Below are positions 1 to 6,779 of a stretch of DNA of 15,943 nt, piece after piece (the stretch's first letter is position 1; every line of letters starts with the position of its first letter). The position numbers and the translations under genes were made by a program. The DNA is taken from contig SBBD01000181.1 in assembly GCA_005239845.1 (NCBI GenBank), positions 1-15,943 on the forward strand, written 5' to 3'. Source of the DNA: an archaeon. GTDB lineage: Archaea > Micrarchaeota > Micrarchaeia > Norongarragalinales > SBBD01. The notes under the pieces were generated by a model. It was not told the origin of the DNA. It saw only the letters and a list, made by a program, of their open reading frames with translations, and searched no databases.

Positions 1-127
1 GCGTCTGGTCCTGGCAAATGTTGTTCTTGGCCTGCGTCTCGAAGAGGAAAATGATGGCCCCGAGAGCTAGAATGAAGAAGATCATGGCGAACTTGGTGAG
101 CATCCACAGCTCCATCTGCCCCCGCAT
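1..127 (-). CDS. Partial gene, N-terminus of a small membrane protein
   Basis: The gene reads off the left edge, so only about 42 residues are visible. The N-terminus is short (MRGQMELWMLTKF) and is followed by one hydrophobic segment at about residues 12-29 (AMIFFILALGAIIFLF). After it comes a polar stretch with one Cys. This fits a membrane anchor or an uncleaved signal, with the rest of the protein outside the window. I chose ATG 127 because a TATA-like TTTTAA (151-156 on the complement) lies about 26 nt upstream, which implies a leaderless mRNA. GTG 139, in the same frame and preceded by GGGAG at good spacing, is an alternative start. I do not recognise the family. Confidence 0.55.
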   Translation of the reverse strand, partial: MRGQMELWMLTKFAMIFFILALGAIIFLFETQAKNNICQDQT

Positions 128-244
128 GGTTTCCAGCACTCAAAACTCCCTTAAAAGGCATTGGGTTCCTGCGAAAAACGATAGAGCGGAGAAAAAAAAG
201 GAAACCGACAGAAAGACGTAGTCGATGCGTCAACCGCGTCATGC

Positions 245-251
245 TTAAATA
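245..251 (+). promoter_or_regulatory. TATA-like box of the marC-family gene
   Basis: TTAAATA is centred about 26 nt upstream of the ATG at 274. Archaeal transcription starts about 26 nt downstream of the TATA centre, so the mRNA would begin at or next to the start codon. No Shine-Dalgarno sequence precedes 274, which agrees with a leaderless transcript. Confidence 0.5.
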
Positions 252-273
252 GGGAGAGCGGATAACGTGTTGC

Positions 274-861
274 ATGGCCGCCGAATTCGTGGGCTCGTTC
301 ATCAAAGCGTTCGTGCTCCTCTTTGCGATCATGGACCCGTTTGCGGGAGTCCCCATCTTCATTGCGCTTACGGAAAAGCTTTCTAGGATAGGCAGAAACA
401 AGGCCGCCAACCAGGCTGTGCTCTTGGCAGGAATCGTGGCGTTGTCCTTCGTGTTCTTCGGAACGCTCTTGCTGGACGCATTGCGCATCCGGATTTCCGA
501 CTTCCAGATTGCGGGAGGCATCGTGTTGGGGATCATGGGGCTACAGATTCTGTTCGGTTTCGAGCGCGAACGGCATAAACCTCAAGATTACCATGTTGCT
601 GCGGTGGTCATCGGGGTCCCGCTGATTACGGGACCTGGCGTCATCACGACGGCGACCGTATTGTCTGCCTCGGAGGGCGTGTGGGTGACGGCGCTGGCGA
701 CCGTTGCTTCCTTGCTGGCCACGTGGCTCGTCATCCGCGAGTCGTTCTGGCTGCACAAGATTTTCGGCCCTCAGGTCATCGACGCCTTCTCGCGCGTCAT
801 GGGGTTGATTCTCGTGGCGGTTGCCGTAAGCTTCATCCGCGCAGGGCTGGGGGGAGGCTAA
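274..861 (+). CDS. MarC family integral membrane protein
   Basis: This 195-residue protein has the usual MarC (UPF0056) length and about six hydrophobic segments. Recognisable family signatures are the N-terminal membrane segment running into MDPFAGVPIFIALTE and the central PLITGPGVI motif (about residues 114-122). The segment SRVMGLILVAVAVSFIRAGL forms the last membrane helix. MarC proteins are inner-membrane proteins without an established substrate; the original link to multiple antibiotic resistance has not held up. A TATA-like box sits 26 nt upstream and there is no ribosome-binding site, so translation is probably leaderless. The next gene starts 3 nt after the stop, so the two are likely co-transcribed. 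The family call is firm; the function is unknown. Confidence 0.9.
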   Translation: MAAEFVGSFIKAFVLLFAIMDPFAGVPIFIALTEKLSRIGRNKAANQAVLLAGIVALSFVFFGTLLLDALRIRISDFQIAGGIVLGIMGLQILFGFERERHKPQDYHVAAVVIGVPLITGPGVITTATVLSASEGVWVTALATVASLLATWLVIRESFWLHKIFGPQVIDAFSRVMGLILVAVAVSFIRAGLGGG

Positions 862-863
862 GC

Positions 864-1484
864 ATGGCGGATATTCCGGAAGGACACCGCAGACAACTGG
901 AAGGAGTGTTCAATAGTATCCATGCAAAAATAATTGAAAGCATCCCCCGCGCCACATTTGAAGACAAGCCGGACATGCTTTCCGGATATATTGGTTTGCT
1001 CCAAAACCATTTCGAGGCTTCCTTGTACTCCGTCATAGCACACGGCTACACGCTAGGAATCCATCGTTCACATGCCGCTCCACATGAAGTGTTGGAACGT
1101 CGAGGCTACGAAAAAAAGAAAACTGGAAGAAGAAGGTATGATGAATCCAACGTGCAAGCTCTTGCAAAAAGCAGAGAGGAGAGTTTTGCGAGATTGAACG
1201 AGGCATTCGGCGGCCGGAGAGGGCACATTTCGCGTGTTTTCAGTCCGGATGCGGAACCAGACGTTTCAATTCCCTTCGAAACCAATGCCGCCGTGTTCGT
1301 ACGCGATAACGTATGGCCGAAGCTCCGAGATGAAATCGAGGCCGCGGTTCGGCAGAGGCAAGGAAAGGTTTCGGACGCTGTAAAAAACCAAATACTTCCA
1401 GAAATAAAGCGGCAGTACCTTGAATTCTTTCTGGAGTCCTTTGCAGTAGGAAGAACGAGCAACCCGAACTTGAAAAAAGAATAG
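864..1484 (+). CDS. Hypothetical protein, 206 aa, coupled to marC
   Basis: I do not recognise this protein. Its start, ATG 864, lies 3 nt after the marC stop and is preceded by GGAGG with 6-nt spacing, which is ideal. A longer upstream frame exists but only overlaps marC. The protein is hydrophilic, with no signal peptide or membrane segment. It is rich in Arg, Lys and Glu and probably mostly helical, with a basic patch near residues 84-95 (RRGYEKKKTGRRR). The DNA is visibly more A-rich than marC. It converges on top6A with only 24 bp between the two stops. Its position suggests co-expression with marC, but nothing in the sequence shows a functional link. Confidence 0.8.
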   Translation: MADIPEGHRRQLEGVFNSIHAKIIESIPRATFEDKPDMLSGYIGLLQNHFEASLYSVIAHGYTLGIHRSHAAPHEVLERRGYEKKKTGRRRYDESNVQALAKSREESFARLNEAFGGRRGHISRVFSPDAEPDVSIPFETNAAVFVRDNVWPKLRDEIEAAVRQRQGKVSDAVKNQILPEIKRQYLEFFLESFAVGRTSNPNLKKE

Positions 1485-1508
1485 TAGGACCCACGTGCCG
1501 AGAATGGC

Positions 1509-2669
1509 TCAAGGCAAGAAGTCCTGGCTCTTGATTTTCTCCGGCAAGTACGTGTGGCTGATGTACTGCAGGTTCTTGCTGCTTAAGGACTGGATTTCCG
1601 CCTTCACCTTCTTGTCCAGGAACTTGTCGATTTCCTTCTGCCACGGCTTGGACTTGAACCAGTCGTACGCCTTCATTTCCTGCGCGCGCTTGATGTCCAC
1701 GTCCTTTGCTTTAATGGTCACGTTTCTCAAGTCGTAGTGCTCGATGTCGGAGATGCTCATGCCCAAAAACTTTAGTTCTTTGCAGCCTAACCGGTCCGAC
1801 TCATGTGCTAAAGCCATGCTTCCGTATTTCATGGTCGAGAAAATGTACCACCCATAAGGGTCGGCATCTGTCAACGCATAACAAGGAAGCTTCAACTCTC
1901 CGCTTAATCGTTGGAGCAGTCTTCTTGCCCCTCTTGCTGCTTGCCCTGCGGTGGTCATCAGGAGGCATTTGTTCCTCTTCCAGTACTCGTCCTCGTTCAA
2001 GCGGTCGAAGATGGCGTTCTTTTCAGCTACCAGGACGTAATCAATATCATAATCCACGAACTCGATCTGTTCCACGATGCTCGGAATCGCAAGACCCCCG
2101 CTGCCCAGCTTGCTTAAGTCGATGAGGGATTCGCGGTCCTGCACGTAATCACGGATGGTGAACATACCCGCCATTCTCCCTTTAGGTTCTGCCCTCAAGT
2201 GCAGCCGCTCGCGGAACGTGTCGAGAGCCACTTCGAAGTCCACGATGGCGAGGTCGCTTTCCTTCTGTTCATCAATCGTGTCCTCCTTCGTGCCTGAGAT
2301 CGTGTGTTTTTTCGAGTAGTATAGGTCACGGAGCGTCGCGGTCAAGTTGTTTTCCAGCAAGTCCTTTTTCACGTACGAGGCCACGAGCATGGTCTGCATG
2401 AACCGCCGTGCATGGGCCACGTTGAACAAGTACCGTTTCGCCACCTTGCTGCCCAACACGATTTTCTTGTTCTTCTCGTCGAAAGCGACGTTGCTGCTTC
2501 CTCGGACAGGGATGTCAATGTGCGGATTTTCCGCTTTCTCGATTTCCTGCACCAAGTCGTGCGCGAACCCCTTGATCTTGCTCAGGGTTTCCTCGCGGTT
2601 CTTCAAGCGCTTCTGCTGGACGTTTTCCTTGCGAGACTCCGCGCCTTTTTCCTTCCCGTCTTTTGCCAT
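1509..2669 (-). CDS. top6A: DNA topoisomerase VI subunit A (Spo11-like cleavage subunit)
   Basis: This subunit makes the double-strand break in type IIB topoisomerase VI, which relaxes and decatenates DNA with ATP; it forms an A2B2 complex with TopoVI-B. The 386-residue length is typical. The winged-helix (CAP) domain holds the active-site motif RDLYYSKKH; the second Tyr (residue 118) should be the catalytic one. The Toprim domain has its metal-binding Glu (E216, in VLVAEKNAIF) and the DxD pair (D268, D270, in ALTDADPYGWY). I chose ATG 2669 because AAGGAG lies 6 nt upstream of it; an in-frame ATG at 2687 would add six residues. It follows top6B by 35 nt in the same operon. Downstream on this strand there is a T-rich stretch near 1470-1484. 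Confidence 0.95.
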   Translation of the reverse strand: MAKDGKEKGAESRKENVQQKRLKNREETLSKIKGFAHDLVQEIEKAENPHIDIPVRGSSNVAFDEKNKKIVLGSKVAKRYLFNVAHARRFMQTMLVASYVKKDLLENNLTATLRDLYYSKKHTISGTKEDTIDEQKESDLAIVDFEVALDTFRERLHLRAEPKGRMAGMFTIRDYVQDRESLIDLSKLGSGGLAIPSIVEQIEFVDYDIDYVLVAEKNAIFDRLNEDEYWKRNKCLLMTTAGQAARGARRLLQRLSGELKLPCYALTDADPYGWYIFSTMKYGSMALAHESDRLGCKELKFLGMSISDIEHYDLRNVTIKAKDVDIKRAQEMKAYDWFKSKPWQKEIDKFLDKKVKAEIQSLSSKNLQYISHTYLPEKIKSQDFLP

Positions 2670-2704
2670 AACCATCTCCTTGCCCATAAACCAAAACGAT
2701 ACCC

Positions 2705-4705
2705 TTACCCTTGTTCTTCCATTTCTTTCGCGGCTTTCGCCTCCATTTCCTCGAGTTCCTTCTCCTGCTCGTCCTTCGCCTCCTCTACCGCGGTACGCTG
2801 TTCCGCAATTTTTCGTAGCTTGGCTTCCAGCATCTTCTTATCCGTCGGGGTCAAATCAGTCAGGGATTGGGAAACCTCGCCAATGTAGCGGAAGAAAATC
2901 TGTCGGCGGTACTCCTGCTCCTCAATGCGTTGGAGCGAATGCAAATACGTGCCGACTTCGCGCGCGCACTCCATGAGCGCCGCACGGATTTCCTGCACGA
3001 TTTCGTCCTCCTGCGAAATGGCGAGCTTGCCTGCGCCCGTGTAGGGCACGAAAACGGAAACGAAGTTGACGAGAATCGAAATGGGCTTGCTTTCCCAGTC
3101 CTTCAAGTCATATCGCGTCCAGTCAATCGTCTTCACGCCTTCCGTGATGGCGCACGAGCCTGCATCGAACAAGAGTGGGACACGGTTCGAAAAGCGGAGG
3201 ATTTCGCCGACCCTCGAATGTTCCGCATCCCCTTCCGCGCCCGCCTTTCCCCCGTAAGCAATGGCGGCCTCCACGAGGAAGGGAATGCCTCCCCGGAAGA
3301 CGCGGGGCTTGCGTTCCACGACCTTCATGACTTCCGGCTGCAGCAGGTTCTTCAAGCTCTTTTGAAGCTGCCCCTCCCCGATAGAAATGAGGGAAGAGGT
3401 GTCGGGGGCGATCCACTTGATTTTCTGGATGTTTTGCACGAGGCGCTCGGCTTCCGGCCAAGTGAGGGAGCCCGGAGAACGGTTGAAGTCCACATACAGC
3501 GGCTCCTTGGACTTGTGCCCCGCATTCACGAGGGTTTCGAGATCTTTCACTTTGTCTGAGGAAATGCGGGAAAAGTCGGTCTGCAGGAAGGAGGAAAGCT
3601 TGCGGCTCTGCGTGGACGAAGCCATGTCCATCAAGTCGCTCGTCGTAATCCCCAGAGGATGGGGAAGCGCGGGCTCGGGCTTGCGAGGCAAGTCCTTGGA
3701 GGCGCGCAGGAACTCGACGCGTTCTCCCGCAGGTTCCAGCAATGAAATCTGGACGTGGGGATTGGAGAGGGCCGTCCGTCTCAAGTACTCGTAGACGCCG
3801 TACTCGGATCGGTTGTACGTCACTTCCGCAAACTCGGCCTCCACTCTTACTCCCCGGAAGTTCTGGCTGTACTCTTTCTCGTTGCTCACGACAGCGGAAT
3901 TGCTTTTCGCGTCAATGGAAACGTCGGCTTCGAAAACCTTGTAGTTCCCAAGGCCCGTCTTGATGTGGATGGGCTTTCCCGTCGTGATCTGCGAGAACAG
4001 CGTCGCGTAGGATGCCCCGATGCCCTGCTGCCCCCGCTTCTGCCTCCGCTGGTAGAACTTGGTTCCGGAAAGCAGTTGCCCGAACGCCTGCGCCGCCTTC
4101 GACTTGGGAATGCCGGTACCATTGTCCTGAACGGCGACTCTCAAATGGCCGTACGCCCACTCGTAGACGAGCTTGCTGCCCTTGGCGAGAGGTGACTTCA
4201 ACACGAGCACTTTGACCATGTCGCGGCCCCGCTTCTCGTTCTTCAGCTCGTATTCCTTCTTCAAAGCCAGCACCACGCCGTCCACCAGTACGTTCAACAC
4301 GTCGGCCTCCACCACATGAGAGGGAATGTCAAAGCGCGTTGTAACCCCATCCCCCACCGCTATTTCCTCGCGCTGCACTTTCGCGGAAACGGGATGGATT
4401 TCCACCAAGATGTCCGGCAAGGCTTTCGCGTCCTCGCACGAGTCGATGGCATTCGTCACGTATTCATGAACGATGGTGGTCAACGAACGCACCTTGCCAC
4501 TATAGCCCAGCATCTGGCGGTTCTTCTTGAAGAACTCCGCCACCGAATACTCCTTGAACTCCTTGGCGAGCTGGCGCTCCACCTCTTCCAGGGAGGGTTC
4601 CGCGGTTCCTTTCGAGGCTCCCTTGGAGGATTCAAGAGCTGGCTTTTGTGCCGCCTTCGAGTTTTCCCCCGAGGCCTTTGGCACTTCCTTCTTTGCTTCA
4701 GACAT
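2705..4705 (-). CDS. top6B: DNA topoisomerase VI subunit B (GHKL ATPase) with an inserted domain
   Basis: This is the ATP-binding subunit of topoisomerase VI, 666 residues. It has a low-complexity Lys/Ala/Ser N-terminus (1-40), then the GHKL ATPase fold: E81 and N85 in HEYVTNAIDSCEDA, the DNGTGIP box (194-200) and the GQQGIGAS box (225-232). The H2TH region follows (from PHPLGITTSDL, about 348-395), then the transducer (for example PRVFRGGIPFLVEAAIAYGG and RFSNRVPLLFDAG). The C-terminus (about 625-666) is a charged, probably coiled-coil tail. Between the Asn and DNG boxes there are about 109 residues, against about 34 in studied homologues, so roughly 75-80 residues are inserted. ATG 4705 lies 10 nt after the KH gene stop; the longer upstream frame only overlaps that gene. 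The subunit call is firm. Confidence 0.95.
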   Translation of the reverse strand: MSEAKKEVPKASGENSKAAQKPALESSKGASKGTAEPSLEEVERQLAKEFKEYSVAEFFKKNRQMLGYSGKVRSLTTIVHEYVTNAIDSCEDAKALPDILVEIHPVSAKVQREEIAVGDGVTTRFDIPSHVVEADVLNVLVDGVVLALKKEYELKNEKRGRDMVKVLVLKSPLAKGSKLVYEWAYGHLRVAVQDNGTGIPKSKAAQAFGQLLSGTKFYQRRQKRGQQGIGASYATLFSQITTGKPIHIKTGLGNYKVFEADVSIDAKSNSAVVSNEKEYSQNFRGVRVEAEFAEVTYNRSEYGVYEYLRRTALSNPHVQISLLEPAGERVEFLRASKDLPRKPEPALPHPLGITTSDLMDMASSTQSRKLSSFLQTDFSRISSDKVKDLETLVNAGHKSKEPLYVDFNRSPGSLTWPEAERLVQNIQKIKWIAPDTSSLISIGEGQLQKSLKNLLQPEVMKVVERKPRVFRGGIPFLVEAAIAYGGKAGAEGDAEHSRVGEILRFSNRVPLLFDAGSCAITEGVKTIDWTRYDLKDWESKPISILVNFVSVFVPYTGAGKLAISQEDEIVQEIRAALMECAREVGTYLHSLQRIEEQEYRRQIFFRYIGEVSQSLTDLTPTDKKMLEAKLRKIAEQRTAVEEAKDEQEKELEEMEAKAAKEMEEQG
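4151..4390 (-). other. Inserted domain within TopoVI-B, beta-rich, phage-tail-like
   Basis: The segment covers about residues 106-185 of TopoVI-B, between the N box and the DNGTGIP box. It contains GDGVTTRFDIP, then VLNVLVDGV, and ends LAKGSKLVYEWAYG. This order (GxGxTTxFxxP, a VxVDGV strand, then an 'AxGxxVxVxYxY' strand) is what I know from small beta domains repeated in phage tail and appendage proteins. That match is by eye only. The reading frame is intact on both sides and the ATPase motifs are preserved, so it looks like a genuine domain insertion and not a frameshift. Confidence 0.55.
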
Positions 4706-4715
4706 GAAATTCACT

Positions 4716-5225
4716 TCAGCGTAAGTGGAGCCTTTTTTCGCGGTTCCGCTTCTCCAGAAAACCGAAGACGGCGGAGTGGGTGGCGCCCTCGAGGAGCCGC
4801 ACCACGGCTTCCTTGGCGTCCTGCAAGTCCTCGAATTCCCCCAAAATGGCGATGTCCGTATCGGAAACGGCAAGAAAGGCCCCGCTCAGTTCCTCTATCG
4901 TGCGTTTGGCCTTGCCGTTCATGCCGATGACGCGACCCTTGTACCGCGCGATGGCTTTCTCGTTGCGGACGAGGAGCTTGAGGTCCAATACTTCAATGAA
5001 GAACGTATCGTTGAAAAGCTTAAAAGCCTTCTGCGGAGGAAAGCCCCAATTCATCGCGGAAAGCACTTGCTTGGCAGCCCACACCTCGCCCGCAGGACCC
5101 TCGAGTTCCACGCCGTCGGGGGCTTCCTGGAGGACGACTTCCTTTTCCTGCAAGCGGCGGAGCCACCGCTCGTTATCCTTCTTCAGCCCGCGCAACACCG
5201 CCTGGGAAACGGGAATGAATTCCAT
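4716..5225 (-). CDS. KH-domain RNA-binding protein, Dim2/Pno1 type
   Basis: This 169-residue protein belongs to the archaeal counterpart of Pno1/Dim2, a factor in small-subunit rRNA processing. The second KH domain is clear: RYKGRVIGMNGKAKRTIEEL has the GxxG loop GMNG at 101-104, followed by SGAFLAVSDTDIAILGEF. The first KH domain (about residues 1-60) has lost an obvious GxxG, having LKKDN there instead. The ending HSAVFGFLEKRNREKR matches the family. The start has AGGAG 5 nt upstream. It is the first gene of the KH-top6B-top6A operon, a neighbourhood I recall from other archaea, usually next to rio1 and aIF1A; neither is adjacent here. Its role in 16S rRNA maturation is inferred from the family. 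Confidence 0.87.
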   Translation of the reverse strand: MEFIPVSQAVLRGLKKDNERWLRRLQEKEVVLQEAPDGVELEGPAGEVWAAKQVLSAMNWGFPPQKAFKLFNDTFFIEVLDLKLLVRNEKAIARYKGRVIGMNGKAKRTIEELSGAFLAVSDTDIAILGEFEDLQDAKEAVVRLLEGATHSAVFGFLEKRNREKRLHLR

Positions 5226-5299
5226 AGGCTCTCCTCTGCAGCCTTAAAGTATCCCTGCCTTGAAAACAAACCAGTAGGTAAATAATGGGGGAATGAAAC

Positions 5300-5307
5300 T
5301 TTAAATA
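5300..5307 (+). promoter_or_regulatory. TATA-like box of truD
   Basis: TTTAAATA is centred about 28 nt upstream of the truD ATG (5332), giving a predicted transcription start within a few bases of the start codon. It lies in the 106-bp divergent gap with the KH gene. That gap also holds an AT-rich stretch near 5278-5285, which could be the box for the minus-strand operon. Confidence 0.5.
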
Positions 5308-5331
5308 GGCATCTTTTCGAGGAAGAAAAAC

Positions 5332-6552
5332 ATGAAATTCGAGCCAGAAGATTTCGTGGTGGAGGAAATTACGCCGTCCGGAGAGGTGCTGGAAGTAGGG
5401 AAAAAAATAAGCAGGGAAAACGAGACGGAAGCAGATCCTTATTTTACCCAGTTCATCCTGCAGAAGCGGCTGTGGACTACTTCCAACGCCATCCGCGAGC
5501 TGGCACGCCGGCTGCGGGTCTCGCAAAAACGCTTCAATTTCGCCGGGAACAAGGACCGGAACGCCGTAACCGTCCAAAAATGCTCTGCCTTCTGCGTGCC
5601 ACCCCCGCAATTGGTGGAACTGAACATCAAGGACCTCGATATTTTGGGGGCGTGGAAAACGAAAGAAAAAGTGAGGCTGGGGCAGCTCGCGGGGAACCGC
5701 TTCACCATCCGATTAGACTCGCGGCAAACTCCTGCAAAAGAAGTCCAGGCAAGAGCCGAGCAACTGAATTTGGCCATTCCCAACTTTTTCGGGGAGCAAC
5801 GTTTTGGAAGCGTGCGAAGAAACACGCACGTCATCGGAAAGCTCTTGCTGCAAGGAAAACATGAGGAAGCTATCCTCGGGTACTTGTGCGCTCAAGACGG
5901 GGAAGGGGAAAAGGACGAGGAAGCGAGAAAGGCGAGGGAACGGTTGGCGGAAACGGGAGACTACGCGCAGGCGCTTCGCCATTTTCCCATGCACCTGAAA
6001 CTGGAGCGGACGCTGCTGGGCCACTTGGCTAAATACCCGAATGACTTTTTGGGGGCGTTTCGCAAGCTGCACCGGAGCCTCCAGCTCTTGTTCATCCACG
6101 CCTACCAGAGCCACTTGTTCAACAAATTGCTGGAAAAAAGAGTGAAGGAAAAAAACAGGTTTGTTGCCGAGAGGGGAGACGAATATGCGCCCCTGACTTC
6201 GCTGGGGTTTCCAGACCTAGACCAATGCAAGGACATAAAAAACGAGGAAGAAAAGCAAGTCGCTAGAACATTAGTTCGAGAACAAAAGGCCGTGCTGGTG
6301 GGGAAACTCATCGGATACGAAAGCGAGCTGAAGGAAGAGGAGGAGAGGGTGCTGGCAGAGGAGGGAGTAACTCAAGAGCAGTTTTTGTTGAAGCGCTTGC
6401 CGGAACTCAGCGTGAAAGGAAGCCGGCGCCCCCTTTTCGTGTTCCTGAAAGGCTTTCAGGCAAGGGAAGAGGGGGAAAAGACGGTGCTGCGGTTTTCTTT
6501 GCCTTCCGGGAGCTATGCCACCGTAGCCTTAAAAGCGCTGGGAATCGAATAG
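5332..6552 (+). CDS. truD: tRNA pseudouridine synthase D
   Basis: TruD isomerises U13 of tRNAs to pseudouridine. At 406 residues this has the size of archaeal TruD. It starts with the family N-terminus FEPEDFVVEEI. The catalytic region is FNFAGNKDRNAVTVQ, with the catalytic Asp at residue 75. The later motifs NFFGEQRFGS and HAYQSHLFNKLL are those of the TruD core. The middle (about residues 180-215) is a charged insert rich in Glu and Lys. A TATA-like box about 28 nt upstream of the ATG fits a leaderless or very short leader; a weak GAGGAAG also lies 7 nt upstream. It converges on the tRNA-Lys gene. That tRNA has C at position 13, so it is not itself an obvious TruD substrate. Confidence 0.94.
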   Translation: MKFEPEDFVVEEITPSGEVLEVGKKISRENETEADPYFTQFILQKRLWTTSNAIRELARRLRVSQKRFNFAGNKDRNAVTVQKCSAFCVPPPQLVELNIKDLDILGAWKTKEKVRLGQLAGNRFTIRLDSRQTPAKEVQARAEQLNLAIPNFFGEQRFGSVRRNTHVIGKLLLQGKHEEAILGYLCAQDGEGEKDEEARKARERLAETGDYAQALRHFPMHLKLERTLLGHLAKYPNDFLGAFRKLHRSLQLLFIHAYQSHLFNKLLEKRVKEKNRFVAERGDEYAPLTSLGFPDLDQCKDIKNEEEKQVARTLVREQKAVLVGKLIGYESELKEEEERVLAEEGVTQEQFLLKRLPELSVKGSRRPLFVFLKGFQAREEGEKTVLRFSLPSGSYATVALKALGIE

Positions 6553-6573
6553 CTGAAGAAAAGGAAAAAAAGA

Positions 6574-6601
6574 AGAAAATCAATAAATAAAATAAAAAAA
6601 G
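6574..6601 (-). terminator. T-rich terminator after tRNA-Lys
   Basis: Read on the minus strand, the tRNA 3' end (6602) is followed within one base by seven T residues and then a T/A-only stretch. This is the usual T-run signal of archaeal transcription termination. It occupies the gap between the convergent truD and tRNA genes. Confidence 0.5.
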
Positions 6602-6721
6602 CGGGCTCGGAGGGACTTTCGCATAATCGCATGAAAAGCCTTCAGGAGAAGGAATGCGGGTTTCGAACCCTCGACATTTCGGTTAAGAGCCGAACGCTCT
6701 GCCAGGCTGAGCTACGAGCCC
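6602..6721 (-). tRNA. tRNA-Lys(CUU), interrupted by a T-loop intron
   Basis: Read from 6721 downward, the acceptor GGGCUCG is followed by UA, D stem GCUC/GAGC, anticodon stem UUCGG/CCGAA and loop CUCUUAA. The anticodon is CUU (6687-6685), so this is lysine. The variable loop AUGUC and T-stem half GAGGG follow. The matching T-stem half CCCUC and acceptor half CGAGCCC appear only at 6614-6603, after 46 extra bases (6661-6616). Removing them gives a perfect 74-nt cloverleaf with T loop UUCGAAU and discriminator G (6602). CCA is not encoded. A TATA-like box (6748-6756) lies about 30 nt upstream and a T-run follows the gene. A contiguous reading fails: without the intron, the acceptor has no partner. 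Confidence 0.9.
6616..6661 (-). other. Predicted archaeal tRNA intron at position 59/60, 46 nt
   Basis: The exon-intron junctions fold into a bulge-helix-bulge-like motif, the target of the archaeal splicing endonuclease. The T stem GAGGG/CCCUC is the outer helix. UUCG (exon 1) pairs with CGAA (intron, 6621-6618) as the 4-bp central helix. The 3-nt bulges are AAA (6663-6661) and AGU (6617-6615). Cutting each bulge after its second base joins UUCGAA to U and restores the canonical T loop UUCGAAU. The inner helix is weaker: CGCAU (6658-6654) could pair with AUGCG, present twice near the 3' end of the intron. Confidence 0.8.
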
Positions 6722-6747
6722 ACCCACGCAAGCTTTTCCCAAAAGAG

Positions 6748-6756
6748 CTTTTTATG
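6748..6756 (-). promoter_or_regulatory. TATA-like box of tRNA-Lys
   Basis: On the minus strand CATAAAAAG is centred about 31 nt before the first base of the tRNA (6721). This predicts a short 5' leader of a few bases, to be removed by RNase P. Confidence 0.45.
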
Positions 6757-6779
6757 CGTTGCTGTAGGAGAACGGACGC

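Noticed and set aside
681..863. Upstream extension of the 206-aa hypothetical gene into marC
   Set aside because: It overlaps the marC coding region in another frame, and ATG 864 has an ideal GGAGG site.
2867..3559. 230-codon open frame antisense to top6B
   Set aside because: Its product has no family features; it is a by-product of G/C-rich codon use on the opposite strand of a firmly identified gene.
4706..4873. Longer N-terminus of TopoVI-B, starting at 4873
   Set aside because: The extra 56 residues are a shadow frame inside the KH gene; ATG 4705 directly follows the KH stop.
6649..6721. Intron-less tRNA reading of the tRNA-Lys locus
   Set aside because: Read contiguously, the T stem has a mismatch and the acceptor GGGCUCG has no partner. 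The true partners lie at 6614-6603, after the intron.
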